Notes under the pieces: generated by a model
Database searches by the model: none
The model's input: only the letters and a program-made list of their open reading frames with translations
Told to the model about the DNA's origin: nothing
Assembly (NCBI GenBank): GCA_007859995.1
Contig: SMSL01000023.1
Location: 1-32,271 of the forward strand
Source: Candidatus Brocadiaceae bacterium S225
GTDB taxonomy: Bacteria; Planctomycetota; Brocadiia; Brocadiales; Scalinduaceae
Direction of reading: 5' to 3'
DNA length: 32,271 nt
Translations under genes and position numbers: made by a program
Part shown: positions 1-8,713 of the stretch, in pieces
Layout: every line of letters begins with the position of its first letter
Position numbering within the stretch: the first letter of the stretch is position 1

Positions 1-328
1 AAAAGTAAAACAAAAGACCGTAGGAGAGGTGTTTTCAAAATTCACGATTTGTTGCCATTTTTGGTGATACGTAACTTTTTCTCTGTTTCCTTGGCATCAT
101 TTTGAAATATGATGCAAATTTTTTTGCATTGAACGCCTCTTTTTCGAGTTTATGCGGAGGCTCTATAGTAAGAATATAGTTGTGGATAATCCTATTTTAG
201 ATGTTTAGGAATTTCAAAGTTGACATAGTGAATGGTGTTTAATAGCTGTTTTCGGTGCCGAGCTGAGTACTCTCGGATTTCTGCTGTAACCAGAAGGGTG
301 AAGTAATATGTAGGTGAAATTTGAAGTG
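1..328. other. Intergenic region downstream of the dehydrogenase gene
   Basis: No convincing gene lies here. It contains copy 1 of a 116-bp dispersed repeat (53-168). Further on are two small inverted repeats: arms CCGAG/CTCGG at 258-262 and 272-276, and TTCTG/CAGAA at 279-283 and 291-295. These two sit just past the stop codon of the minus-strand gene ending at 329. They could form 3'-end hairpins of that transcript, but no T-run follows, so I do not call them a terminator. Confidence 0.6.
53..168 (+). repeat. Dispersed 116-bp structured repeat, copy 1
   Basis: This segment matches 9158-9273 over 116 positions with 8 mismatches and no gaps, in the same orientation. It holds a perfect 7-bp hairpin (ATGCAAA, loop TTTT, TTTGCAT, 112-129). 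It also holds a second stem, GCCTC (135-139) with GAGGC (157-161). No plus-strand gene follows this copy inside the window, unlike copy 2. It may be a regulatory RNA leader, a MITE-like element or another repeat family. No terminal inverted repeats were seen. Confidence 0.85.
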
Positions 329-3283
329 TTACAGCCCCAAACTTTCACAATATTTTGCAAAAGCGACTTCACGGCAGTCAGGTGCAACATCTACCATTTC
401 AGGTGTAAGATTGGTCTTTACCAGCCTCTTGTTACGATTGTCCAGCAGTCTACTCAGTTCAGTGACAGACCCTGCCAATTGCTTTCTGATTGAAGCAATA
501 TCGTCGAAACCATTCAGACCGCCCAGATTGGACAGAATGGCATGAGGTGTTAAGTTATTGTCGACAGGGATGTCTGTGTTCAAGAAGGCCAGGTATCCTT
601 CGTCTGTTATCACAGCTCCTTCACTTCTTAAAGGATCTGCCAGTGGTAACTGTGCATCCGGTTCAACTCCGTTTTTGAAGTTGCTTATGGTAATAACTTT
701 GGTAGAGTCCTTAGGCTTGTTTTCCAGGTGGGCTCCTACCAACAGTATGCAATCAGGATCAGAATTATCCCATGCAATTGCGCCCATTTTGCTTAAAAGC
801 GAGACATTCGCACTATTCTTCAATTTGGCAAAGGGGAATTTATTCGGCTCTGATTTTTCACCGGTAATATAGTAAAGAGTACCATTCTTCTCGTCACAGA
901 GAGCTTTCGCGGTAAAAAGTGTTTCGACCGTTAATTTAGGCGAAACTATGACTGCCAGTTTACCGGCAGTGTCCAGAATGCTTCTCGCATTATTTAACTG
1001 TTCTGTAAGTTCATCATCAGTTAGTACAAGAGCTTTGTCCTGAAGGTGATTTGAGAATCTGCCTTCTCTGCAGATCATGGCGCCGTTGACAGGGTCGTTA
1101 TCAACGCTCTGTATCTTAGTTATCAAACCCTCTTTGGTGTGGACCTTTATGGCGCAACCTCTCGGGCATGACGGGCAAGTACTGATTTTCATATCAGTAA
1201 CCCAGGGGCCATATTCCTTGCCGGTATTTTCGACCAGGGTGCCGGTAGGGCATACATCAATACACATCCCACAGGCGTCACAGTCAGTGTTCTGAAGTGG
1301 ATCTTCGAAATTTGGTGCGACTTTGGTAACAAAACCTCTATTAACAAAAGAGAGTGCAGAAATCTCTCTGGCTTCCCTACAGATTCTGACACAACTGGCA
1401 CAGGTAATACATTTATCCGCTTCTATACTGACTAAAGGATGCCTGGTATCAACGTCATATTTTCTTCTGTCACCCGTATATTTTATATCCCCTATTCCGT
1501 ATTCCGTAGAGTAGTTCCTGAGATCACAATCAAATCTGGCCTTGCAACCACATTCTATGCAACGTGCAGCCTCCGCCAGTGCTTGTGCTTCATCAATCCC
1601 GACGTTTATGGCATTATATCCGCCCGATGCCATACGGATATCTGCAGGATGTGTAGATTCCAGAGCTCTTTTCTGATGAACATACCTGGGAGAATAATCA
1701 GCCATATCAAGGTCTTTTAACCTGCCTGCTGTAATCTGATACTCTTTTTTTAGTTCAACTTTGGCGCCAGTGAAGTAGAGATTGATGGCTTTGGCCGCCT
1801 GTTTCCCTTCCGATACGGCACGAATTACGGTATCCGGACCGAAAGCACAGTCTCCAGCCGTAAACACGCCTTCAACAGATGTAACCATTGTTTTTTCGTC
1901 ATATGTAAAGGTGTTCCATCTGGTACATTCCGGTACATCTTTCTCATCTTCAATACAGGACAGATCAGGGTCCTGACCGATGGCAGCAATGATCAAATCA
2001 AATTCAAGATCTTCCTCGCTGCCTTCAACCGGTTTGGGTCTTCGTCTGCCGGATTCATCAGGATCGCCAAGTTCCATTGTAACTACCTTCAAGCCCTTGG
2101 CCTTGCCGTTTTCCTCCAATACTGCGACCGGAGCGGTCAGCAGTCTGAAATCAACACCCTCTTCAATAGTTTCATCCTGTTCATGTTGCAGGGCGGGGAT
2201 CTCTTCCTGTGATCTCCTGTAAAGCAGGGTGACATCTTCTGCTCCAGCTCGTTTTGCAACACGGCAGCAATCCATTGCAGTGTCTCCACCGCCGATAACG
2301 GCAACCTTCCTGCCGATATTTACCTCTTCGCCCAGCACCATCTTACGCAGGAAATCTATTCCTCCAATTACTCCCGGAATATCTTCATTTTCCACCATCA
2401 TCTTCTTGGCTTTGTGTGCGCCAATGGCTATAAGTACAGCGTCGGCACCGTTCTTTTTGAGGTCGTCAATGGTAAAATCCTTACCCAGCCTTTTATTATG
2501 ATGGACATTTACACCAAGGCCAATAATTGCGCTAACCTCTTTATCCAGTTTGTCCCACGGCAGTCTGAACCTTGGAATGCCGTAACGAGTCATACCTCCC
2601 AATTCTGGCAGGGCTTCATAGAGATCTACAGCATGACCCTGTTGTCTCAGAAAATAAGCAGCTGATAGTCCGGCGGGCCCTCCGCCTACGATAGCTACTT
2701 TTTTACCGGTGTCCGGTTTGGTTTCAGGCATAAACGGCCCATGTTCCAATTCGTATTCGGAGGAAAATCTTTTCAGTGGGTTAATAGCTACCGGCTCATC
2801 AACAAGACCTCTCCTGCATTGCGCTTCGCAAGGATGAGGGCAGATCCTGCCACAAATCACCGGCAGGGGGTTTCTCTCTTTAATTAATTTAACAGCTGCG
2901 GGAAAATTTCCGTTTGATATGTGAGCGATATATCCTTGTACATCAATATTTGAAGGGCAGGTGTCCTCACAGGGTGCGATGCAGTCTCCACTGTGGTCAG
3001 AAAGAAGCAGGTCAAGAGCCATCTTCCTGGTTGTTCTGATAGCTTCTGTATCAGTTCTTATCACCATACCTGGAGTGACAGTGGTGCTGCAGGCCGGTAT
3101 CATGTTCCTTGCCTTCTCCACCTCTACAACACATAGAAAACAACTTGTATATGCTTTTAACCTGTCATCAAAACAAAAAGTAGGGATATCAATGCCCTGA
3201 CTTTTTGCCGCTTCTCTGATTGTCGCGTCAGCCGGGACTTCAATTTCTTTGCCGTTTAATGTTATTGTTACATTCTCACTCAT
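329..3283 (-). CDS. NAD(P)H dehydrogenase subunit: NuoG-like 2Fe-2S/4Fe-4S protein fused to a GltD-type FAD/NAD domain
   Basis: Soluble electron-transfer subunit of 984 residues, probably cytoplasmic. Visible in order: a [2Fe-2S] domain with Cys37, 48, 51 and 65; a His97/Cys101/105/109 cluster region; a GltD-type Cys group (144, 148, 152, 156); an FAD site (GGGPAG about 200); an NAD(P) site (GGGDTA about 331); a Cys group at 575-586; two [4Fe-4S] motifs (625-635 and 668-678); and a molybdopterin-type [4Fe-4S] motif (Cys703, 706, 710, 738). Only about 245 residues follow, far too few for a full molybdopterin catalytic domain. It is therefore NuoG/HydA-like electron wiring rather than an active formate dehydrogenase. 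ATG at 3283 is preferred; an in-frame TTG lies two codons upstream. It follows the NuoF-like gene by 40 bp, in an apparent operon. Annotation pipelines may call it an FdhA, NuoG or glutamate synthase small-subunit homologue. Confidence 0.88.
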   Translation of the reverse strand: MSENVTITLNGKEIEVPADATIREAAKSQGIDIPTFCFDDRLKAYTSCFLCVVEVEKARNMIPACSTTVTPGMVIRTDTEAIRTTRKMALDLLLSDHSGDCIAPCEDTCPSNIDVQGYIAHISNGNFPAAVKLIKERNPLPVICGRICPHPCEAQCRRGLVDEPVAINPLKRFSSEYELEHGPFMPETKPDTGKKVAIVGGGPAGLSAAYFLRQQGHAVDLYEALPELGGMTRYGIPRFRLPWDKLDKEVSAIIGLGVNVHHNKRLGKDFTIDDLKKNGADAVLIAIGAHKAKKMMVENEDIPGVIGGIDFLRKMVLGEEVNIGRKVAVIGGGDTAMDCCRVAKRAGAEDVTLLYRRSQEEIPALQHEQDETIEEGVDFRLLTAPVAVLEENGKAKGLKVVTMELGDPDESGRRRPKPVEGSEEDLEFDLIIAAIGQDPDLSCIEDEKDVPECTRWNTFTYDEKTMVTSVEGVFTAGDCAFGPDTVIRAVSEGKQAAKAINLYFTGAKVELKKEYQITAGRLKDLDMADYSPRYVHQKRALESTHPADIRMASGGYNAINVGIDEAQALAEAARCIECGCKARFDCDLRNYSTEYGIGDIKYTGDRRKYDVDTRHPLVSIEADKCITCASCVRICREAREISALSFVNRGFVTKVAPNFEDPLQNTDCDACGMCIDVCPTGTLVENTGKEYGPWVTDMKISTCPSCPRGCAIKVHTKEGLITKIQSVDNDPVNGAMICREGRFSNHLQDKALVLTDDELTEQLNNARSILDTAGKLAVIVSPKLTVETLFTAKALCDEKNGTLYYITGEKSEPNKFPFAKLKNSANVSLLSKMGAIAWDNSDPDCILLVGAHLENKPKDSTKVITISNFKNGVEPDAQLPLADPLRSEGAVITDEGYLAFLNTDIPVDNNLTPHAILSNLGGLNGFDDIASIRKQLAGSVTELSRLLDNRNKRLVKTNLTPEMVDVAPDCREVAFAKYCESLGL

Positions 3284-3323
3284 TATCAATACCTGGAGCT
3301 TATATTAATTAGATTTAAATTTT

Positions 3324-5102
3324 TTATTCAACGGTAATAGCTTTTGAGTTGCATACTTCAAAACACATTCCGCAGTTGATACATTTTACCTGATCAATGA
3401 CATAAGAGCCTTTTACTTTCTTTTGTCCTGTTATCGCATTAACCGGACACTGGATTTCACATAAGGAACAGCCGGTGCAATCGGTAGAAATAATGGTATG
3501 AGTAATCAAACTCTTGCATACCCCGGCCGGACATCTCTTGTCTTTGATATGGGCTTCGTATTCGTTACGGAAATATTTCAATGTTGTTGCAACAGGGTTT
3601 GGCGCAGTCTGTCCAAGTCCGCATAGACTGGACTTTTTAATCTGCTCAGTCAGTTCCTCAAGTGCGTCAATGTCTTCCATTTCACCTTGTCCGTCACAAA
3701 TCTTGGTTAAAAGTTCCTTCATCCTCAGTGTGCCGATCCTGCAGAAGGTACATTTCCCGCATGATTCATTCTGGGTAAAGCCGAGGAAATATTTGGCCAG
3801 GTCGACCATGCAGGTTGATCCATCCATTACTATCATACCGCCGGAACCCATAATGGCCCCTGTCGCATTTATCGCGGCATATTCGATAGTGGTGTCAAAA
3901 AGATTTTCAGGAACACATCCACCTGATGGCCCGCCAAGCTGTACGGCCTTTAGTGGTTTTCCTGATGAAGATCCTCCGCCGATATCTTCCAGAACGTAGC
4001 GAATCTTTGTTCCCATTGGTACTTCAACCAGTCCGCCTTTTTTAATAGCTCCTGCCAGCGCGAATACTTTTGTTCCTTTGGAATCTTCTGTTCCATGAGA
4101 GGCATATGCTTTGCCCCCATTATTAATTATCCATGGCAGGTTAGCCAGGGTTTCTACATTATTGATTATTGTCGGTTTACCGAACAACCCTTTAACTGCA
4201 GGGAAGGGAGGTTTGAACCTCGGCATTCCCCGGTCGCCTTCTATTGAAGCAATAAGAGCCGTCTCTTCACCGCAGACAAAAGCGCCTGCTCCCTCCTTGA
4301 TTTTTATATCAAATGAGAAATTTGACCCCTGTATATTGTCTCCCAGAACTCCAAGTTCATGAGCGTCTTTAATCGCTTTCCCGAAATTTTTTACAGCGAG
4401 CGGATACTCCGCACGGATATATGCGTAACCTTTGGATGCGCCAAATGAATACGCGGCGATGAGCATACCCTCTATTACATTATGAGGGTCTCCTTCAAGG
4501 AGTGAACGGTCCATAAAAGCGCCGGGGTCACCTTCATCACCGTTACAGATCAGATATTTGATGTCCCCTTCAGATTGCTTTGCAAAAGTCCATTTGACAT
4601 GTGTTGGGAATCCCGCACCGCCTCGTCCTCGTATACTTGAAATTTTGACCTCTTCGATAACCTGCTCAGGCGTCATTTCCGCTAAAATTTTCTTAATCGC
4701 CTTATATCCATCTCTTGCCTGGTATTCTGAAATTGAGGTGGGATCCAGATATCCGACATTTCGAAGGGCTATCCTGGTTTGATGTGCCAGATATCGCCAT
4801 TTGTCCAAATCCTGATTGTCATTTGAGAATATCAGCTGGTCCTCGGGAAGGTCTCCCTCTCCTTTATGGAATTTTATGATTTGCGGAACTGTTTTCTTTG
4901 TGACGTTACCGTATATGTGCCTGTTGCCATTACCATCGTTTATCTCGGCGATTACTTCCTGATGACACATGCCGACACAACCGACAGTTCTGATATTCAT
5001 TTCGGGAGCGTGCTTCCGGAAGGCTTCGATTACTTCCTTTGAGCCTGCCGCAATTCCACAAGTCCCTTCTCCAACAATTACGTTCAGATTATTAACGTCC
5101 AT
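3324..5102 (-). CDS. nuoF: NuoF/HydB-like NADH-binding flavoprotein subunit
   Basis: NADH dehydrogenase (diaphorase) subunit of 592 residues that takes hydride from NADH onto FMN and passes electrons to Fe-S clusters. An N-terminal thioredoxin-like ferredoxin segment (about 1-80) carries Cys15, 42 and 46. The NuoF core follows, with the glycine-rich GRGGAGFP motif at 159-166 and NGDEGDPGAF at 187-196. A [4Fe-4S] cluster motif (CGKCTFC plus a distal Cys) comes next, and two ferredoxin-type [4Fe-4S] motifs occupy about the last 60 residues. Complex I NuoF is about 430 residues. The extra N- and C-terminal domains are those of HydB-type subunits of NAD-linked hydrogenases and formate dehydrogenases. 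It lies between the NuoE-like gene (111 bp) and the fusion subunit (40 bp). No hydrogenase or membrane subunit is adjacent, so the true partner is unknown. Confidence 0.92.
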   Translation of the reverse strand: MDVNNLNVIVGEGTCGIAAGSKEVIEAFRKHAPEMNIRTVGCVGMCHQEVIAEINDGNGNRHIYGNVTKKTVPQIIKFHKGEGDLPEDQLIFSNDNQDLDKWRYLAHQTRIALRNVGYLDPTSISEYQARDGYKAIKKILAEMTPEQVIEEVKISSIRGRGGAGFPTHVKWTFAKQSEGDIKYLICNGDEGDPGAFMDRSLLEGDPHNVIEGMLIAAYSFGASKGYAYIRAEYPLAVKNFGKAIKDAHELGVLGDNIQGSNFSFDIKIKEGAGAFVCGEETALIASIEGDRGMPRFKPPFPAVKGLFGKPTIINNVETLANLPWIINNGGKAYASHGTEDSKGTKVFALAGAIKKGGLVEVPMGTKIRYVLEDIGGGSSSGKPLKAVQLGGPSGGCVPENLFDTTIEYAAINATGAIMGSGGMIVMDGSTCMVDLAKYFLGFTQNESCGKCTFCRIGTLRMKELLTKICDGQGEMEDIDALEELTEQIKKSSLCGLGQTAPNPVATTLKYFRNEYEAHIKDKRCPAGVCKSLITHTIISTDCTGCSLCEIQCPVNAITGQKKVKGSYVIDQVKCINCGMCFEVCNSKAITVE

Positions 5103-5213
5103 AATTTAACTCTTTAAATAAATAATTTGGTAAACCATCATTTTATGAGGTGATGGAACCGGATAAGTATTTGTCGCGTAAAGCGAGTTGAATAAATTCG
5201 GTTTTTCTAAATA

Positions 5214-5726
5214 TTATATATTCGCCACAATCTCTTCGTTCTTTTTGGCGTGTTTTTTCAATGCCCTCTGCGCGTTAGCACCAGTAAGGTTTCCGGAAAC
5301 TTCGTCTGATATGACCAGTACCGGAGCCTGACTGCAGCATCCGATGCAGGCAACCTGCTCAATAGTGTAACTTCCGTTTTCAGCGGTATCCTGCTCTTCG
5401 TCAGTAATATTGAGAATGTGGCGCAGAGAAGTGTCGAGTCTGTCCGCACCTGTAACATGACATGCGGTCCCGTGACATACTCGTATGATATGACGTCCGA
5501 CCGGTTTTAATCTGAATTGAGAGTAAAAGGTAGCCACTCCGTAAACCTGACTACCTGTAATATCGGTGTTTTGGATTATCATATCCATTGCTGCTCTCGG
5601 CAGATAACCATATTCAGATTGTACTGCCTGTAAGAGGGGAACGGTTGATGATGAATCACTTCCAATCCTTTTTATCCAGTTTAATACGTCGACGAGTTCT
5701 ACTTTAGCTTCCAGTGATTTACTCAT
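5214..5726 (-). CDS. nuoE: NuoE-like [2Fe-2S] thioredoxin-fold subunit
   Basis: Small (170 residues) [2Fe-2S] subunit of the NuoEF-type NADH dehydrogenase module. It has the N-terminal helical segment typical of NuoE and the thioredoxin-like ferredoxin motifs CHGTAC (C-x4-C) and CIGCC (C-x3-C), so all four cluster ligands are present. It is the first gene of a minus-strand set that continues with the NuoF-like and the GltD/NuoG fusion subunits. The start at 5726 gives the usual family N-terminus. About 250 bp of AT-rich DNA lie upstream and presumably carry the promoter, but I found no consensus boxes good enough to annotate. Confidence 0.93.
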   Translation of the reverse strand: MSKSLEAKVELVDVLNWIKRIGSDSSSTVPLLQAVQSEYGYLPRAAMDMIIQNTDITGSQVYGVATFYSQFRLKPVGRHIIRVCHGTACHVTGADRLDTSLRHILNITDEEQDTAENGSYTIEQVACIGCCSQAPVLVISDEVSGNLTGANAQRALKKHAKKNEEIVANI

Positions 5727-5861
5727 TTCAGGTGTTTATCAGTTTCTTAAAAAAGTACTAAGAATTAGTTAGTCAAAATTTTATGTGAATTAGCATACTA
5801 AAATAAAAAACTTAAAAATACAATCATTTTTTTATCATAAAATTTATAAACGCATAAAGTT

Positions 5862-5918
5862 TGAAGTGAGCGAAAGTTGTGGAAAAAGATTTTTTCTACT
5901 TTCGACACTTTAGTTCAC
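5862..5918. repeat. Imperfect inverted repeat between hisF and nuoE
   Basis: Two arms of about 25 bp, starting AAGTGAGCGAAAG and ending CTTTAGTTCACTT, are imperfectly complementary around an AT-rich centre. They lie 3' of hisF and 5' of nuoE, both on the minus strand. The structure could end hisF transcription or be an operator region for the dehydrogenase genes. No adjacent T-run is present on the minus strand, so a classical terminator is not supported. Confidence 0.45.
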
Positions 5919-5980
5919 TTAAAGCACTACAAGCGTAGTTGAGGCTATACCTCACTATTAATTTGTCAAGTAAGAATAAC

Positions 5981-6739
5981 TCAAGTTTTTCTAACTATTA
6001 TCCCTTTATCAGCCAGAAAATTCTTTACTGTAGCAATCTCGTATTCCTTAAAATGAAAAATGGATGCGGCCAATGCGGCATCCGCCTTGCCTGTTGTAAA
6101 TACATCAAAGAAATGATCAAGATTTCCCGCTCCACCGGAAGCTATAACAGGTATTTCCAGACTTTCGGATATTGTCCGTGTAAGTTCCAGGTCGAAACCG
6201 TCTTTGGTCCCATCACAGTCCATACTGGTAAGGAGTATCTCGCCGGCACCTCTTGATTCTACTTCTTTGGCCCATTGAATAACGTCTTTGCCGGTAGGGG
6301 TGCGCCCTCCATTTATAAATACTCCCCATCCATCTCCTTCTCTTTTGGCATCAATGGCGACCACTATACATTGTCTGCCAAAACGTTTTGATGCCTTATT
6401 TACAAAATCGGGGTCTTTTACAGCGGTAGTGTTTATAGATACTTTGTCAGTGCCGGCGTTCAGGAGGATCCTGATATCATCAATAGTTCTTATTCCTCCG
6501 CCAACCGTAAGAGGCATAAAAACATTCTCTGCCGTATGCCTGACGACATCAAGCATAATACCTCTCTTTTCGTGCGAAGCGGTAATGTCAAGAAAGACCA
6601 GTTCGTCTGCGCCTTGCCGGCAGTACAGCTCAGCAATTTCCACAGGATCTCCGGAATCTCTCAAACTTAAAAATTGAGTTCCTTTTACCACTCTGCCATC
6701 TTTTACATCAAGGCAGGGTATAATGCGTTTGGCTAACAT
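5981..6739 (-). CDS. hisF: Imidazole glycerol phosphate synthase, cyclase subunit
   Basis: HisF uses ammonia delivered by the glutaminase HisH to convert PRFAR into imidazole glycerol phosphate and AICAR, the fifth step of histidine synthesis. The 252-residue protein has normal family length and (beta/alpha)8-barrel motifs. Catalytic Asp11 (CLDVKDG) and Asp130 (AIDAKR) are present, as are the phosphate-binding segments VGGGIR and ASGGAG. An AGGA-type ribosome-binding site precedes ATG 6739. It lies 64 bp downstream of thiG on the same strand and probably shares its transcript, although the pathways differ. No hisH is adjacent. Confidence 0.97.
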   Translation of the reverse strand: MLAKRIIPCLDVKDGRVVKGTQFLSLRDSGDPVEIAELYCRQGADELVFLDITASHEKRGIMLDVVRHTAENVFMPLTVGGGIRTIDDIRILLNAGTDKVSINTTAVKDPDFVNKASKRFGRQCIVVAIDAKREGDGWGVFINGGRTPTGKDVIQWAKEVESRGAGEILLTSMDCDGTKDGFDLELTRTISESLEIPVIASGGAGNLDHFFDVFTTGKADAALAASIFHFKEYEIATVKNFLADKGIIVRKT

Positions 6740-6803
6740 ATCCTGGTTTCCTATTTGGGTATTGGTTTGTCAATTAATGGTAAGATAATCAACGGGAATG
6801 ATT

Positions 6804-7574
6804 TTAGAAATCCTTTAAAGGGCTGCTGGCATTCGCATACAGTTTTTTTGGTATTCTGCCTGATAAATATGCCAACCGGCCTGACTCACACGCCAGCTTC
6901 ATCGCTCTGGCCATTTGAACAGGATCTTTTGCCCCTGCGATACCGGTATTTAACAATACGCCCACGCAACCAAGTTCCATAGCGGCAGTTACATCTGAAG
7001 CGGTCCCCACTCCGGCATCAACTATAACAGGCACACTTAATGTCTCAAGAATGATCCTTATATTATTCGGGTTCAGGATTCCCTGACCTGAACCTATCGG
7101 CGCTCCTGCCGGCATCACACTTGTGGCGCCTGCGTCTTCAAGACGTTTTGCTATAATAGGGTCATCAGAGGTATAGACGAGGACGGTAAAACCCTCTTTT
7201 ACCAGCGTTTCAGTAGCTTCTAACGTACCAACAGGGTCTGGCAGCAACGTGTTTTTATCACCTAATACCTCAAGTTTAATTAAATCCGATATGCCCATTT
7301 CTCTGGCCAGGAATGCTGTCCTGACAGCTTCATCAGCAGAATAACACCCTGCAGTATTAGGAAGAATTGTATATTTGTCCTTGTCAATATAATCGAGCAG
7401 TGATTCTCCCGGTTTACAGCCGATGTTCGCGCGTCTCACCGCTACGGTAATAACCTCTGCACCACTGGCTTCCAGAGCCTCTTTCATCAGCTCTAAGGTT
7501 TGATATTTTCCCGTACCTACAAACAATCTGGATTTAAACTCATATTTACCAAGTTTGAGAACTGTATCTGTCAT
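6804..7574 (-). CDS. thiG: Thiazole synthase ThiG
   Basis: ThiG condenses 1-deoxy-D-xylulose 5-phosphate, dehydroglycine and the sulfur of ThiS thiocarboxylate into the thiazole phosphate of thiamine. The 256-residue protein is full length. The Schiff-base lysine is Lys100 in the IKLEVLGD motif. The phosphate-binding glycine segments ([16 protein letters not shown]) are intact. It starts five bases after thiS, its sulfur-carrier partner, which supports translational coupling and the assignment. Confidence 0.97.
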   Translation of the reverse strand: MTDTVLKLGKYEFKSRLFVGTGKYQTLELMKEALEASGAEVITVAVRRANIGCKPGESLLDYIDKDKYTILPNTAGCYSADEAVRTAFLAREMGISDLIKLEVLGDKNTLLPDPVGTLEATETLVKEGFTVLVYTSDDPIIAKRLEDAGATSVMPAGAPIGSGQGILNPNNIRIILETLSVPVIVDAGVGTASDVTAAMELGCVGVLLNTGIAGAKDPVQMARAMKLACESGRLAYLSGRIPKKLYANASSPLKDF

Positions 7575-7579
7575 TTTAT

Positions 7580-7780
7580 TTATCCACCACCAACAAAAGT
7601 AACTATTTCTAAAATATCATTTTCCATCAGCAATTTTTCACTGAATTGCGAGCGTGGAACTATTTTGCGATTTAATTCTACCGCGACATACCTTTCATCA
7701 ATATCAATACTTTTCAGTAATTCTGATAAGGACGTCTCCGTGGAGAATTCTCTGTTATTACCGTTTACCGTGATTTGCAT
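7580..7780 (-). CDS. thiS: Sulfur carrier protein ThiS
   Basis: Ubiquitin-fold sulfur carrier of 66 residues. Its C-terminal Gly-Gly is adenylated and then thiocarboxylated before sulfur is given to ThiG for thiazole formation. The sequence begins MQITVNG and ends in VGGG, the required diglycine tail with one extra glycine upstream. It is first in thiS-thiG-hisF and has a well-matched divergent promoter just upstream (7822-7850). A GGAG lies about a dozen bases before the ATG. No thiF or thiH is visible in the window. Confidence 0.95.
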   Translation of the reverse strand: MQITVNGNNREFSTETSLSELLKSIDIDERYVAVELNRKIVPRSQFSEKLLMENDILEIVTFVGGG

Positions 7781-7821
7781 CGTAACTCTGCTCCGAAGAA
7801 GATAAATATGTAGAATTAGAC

Positions 7822-7850
7822 ATTGTAAGTTTGTCGCAAAATAAATTCAA
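7822..7850 (-). promoter_or_regulatory. Predicted sigma70-type promoter for thiS-thiG-hisF
   Basis: Read on the minus strand: TTGAAT (7850-7845), a 17-base spacer, then TACAAT (7827-7822), about 40 bases before the thiS start. Both boxes are close to consensus with ideal spacing. It stands back to back with the promoter for the uracil-DNA glycosylase. Confidence 0.7.
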
Positions 7851-7863
7851 GCAAAAAGAGATT

Positions 7864-7892
7864 TTGACTTGTTTTGTATGCTCCGATATAAT
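7864..7892 (+). promoter_or_regulatory. Predicted sigma70-type promoter for the uracil-DNA glycosylase
   Basis: TTGACT (7864-7869), a 17-base spacer, then a perfect TATAAT (7887-7892). The annotated ATG starts only eight bases after the -10 box. Transcription would therefore begin almost on the start codon, leaving no room for a ribosome-binding site. Confidence 0.8.
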
Positions 7893-7900
7893 CCTTAAAC

Positions 7901-8713
7901 ATGGGTGCATCACGACAACAATCAAAATTACAGGAAGCAAAGGCAGAGCTGGTATCTTTACTTAAAGTCCTTTCTGACAAGGTAGACTTAGAAAGAAAGT
8001 TAGGTGTGAATTACCTGCAGTTTGATTCGGTAATTAAAAATACGATATCCTATGAAGAGAACGTAATTTCGCAACTGCCAACTCCGGAACCTGTTTTCGA
8101 TAATGTCTATAATTACAACGAAGTGGACAAGGTTGAATTTAGCAAATCTGAGAAGATTGCAGAGCTTAATAAATTAGAAGAGCAGGTAAAAAGGTGTACT
8201 AAATGTGATTTATGTAAAAATAGAACAAACGTGGTTTTCGGGGTCGGTGACCCGGATGCAGACCTTATGTTTGTCGGAGAGGCCCCCGGTTATTACGAGG
8301 ATGAACAGGGAGAACCGTTTGTCGGAAAAGCGGGGCAGCTTCTAACTAAAATCATAGAATCGATAGGCATGAAAAGAGGTGATGTCTATATTGCCAATAT
8401 CCTTAAATGCCGTCCACCGGAGAACAGAAATCCCAACGCTAATGAAATAGTGATGTGTTCGCCGCATTTGATCCGGCAGATTGAGATAATACGTCCAAAG
8501 ATAATATGCGCGTTAGGAACATTTGCCGCACAGACATTACTGAACAGTACAGAATCAATAGGTAATCTACGCGGAAAATTCTTTGAATATCAAGGTGCAA
8601 AATTCCTGGCTACATATCATCCCGCTTATCTACTGAGAAATCCTGATGACAAGAAAAAAGTATGGGCTGATATAAAAAAAGTGCGAGATTTCTTGAAGGA
8701 AAACTCTTCGTAG
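7901..8713 (+). CDS. Family 4 uracil-DNA glycosylase (Fe-S type)
   Basis: Removes uracil from DNA in base-excision repair. The 270-residue protein has an N-terminal extension of about 95 residues, then the family 4 core. The four [4Fe-4S] ligands fit Cys99 or Cys102 with Cys105, and Cys170 with Cys186 (x15 spacing). The active-site motif is GEAPGYYEDEQG (about 126-137), followed by FVGKAGQLL, and the C-terminal motif HPAYLLRN is present. Homologues are often labelled SPO1 DNA polymerase-related protein. The predicted promoter places the start nearly at the message 5' end, so initiation may be leaderless. Otherwise an internal start would trim the extension but leave the core intact. It is a single-gene unit divergent from thiS. 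Confidence 0.93.
   Translation: MGASRQQSKLQEAKAELVSLLKVLSDKVDLERKLGVNYLQFDSVIKNTISYEENVISQLPTPEPVFDNVYNYNEVDKVEFSKSEKIAELNKLEEQVKRCTKCDLCKNRTNVVFGVGDPDADLMFVGEAPGYYEDEQGEPFVGKAGQLLTKIIESIGMKRGDVYIANILKCRPPENRNPNANEIVMCSPHLIRQIEIIRPKIICALGTFAAQTLLNSTESIGNLRGKFFEYQGAKFLATYHPAYLLRNPDDKKKVWADIKKVRDFLKENSS

Noticed and set aside
222..255. TTGACA near 222 as a plus-strand promoter
   Set aside because: The nearest -10-like box (TAATAG) is only about 14 bases away, and no plus-strand gene follows.
329..3283. Active molybdenum or selenocysteine formate dehydrogenase
   Set aside because: The region after the molybdopterin-type 4Fe-4S motif is far too short for the catalytic domain, and no internal in-frame TGA suggests selenocysteine.
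3514..3999. Plus-strand frame of 161 codons
   Set aside because: It lies wholly antisense to the conserved NuoF-like gene and has no recognisable features.
7758..7940. Minus-strand frame of 60 codons across the thiS-glycosylase divergent region
   Set aside because: It overlaps two good promoters and the starts of two solid genes, and its product looks random.
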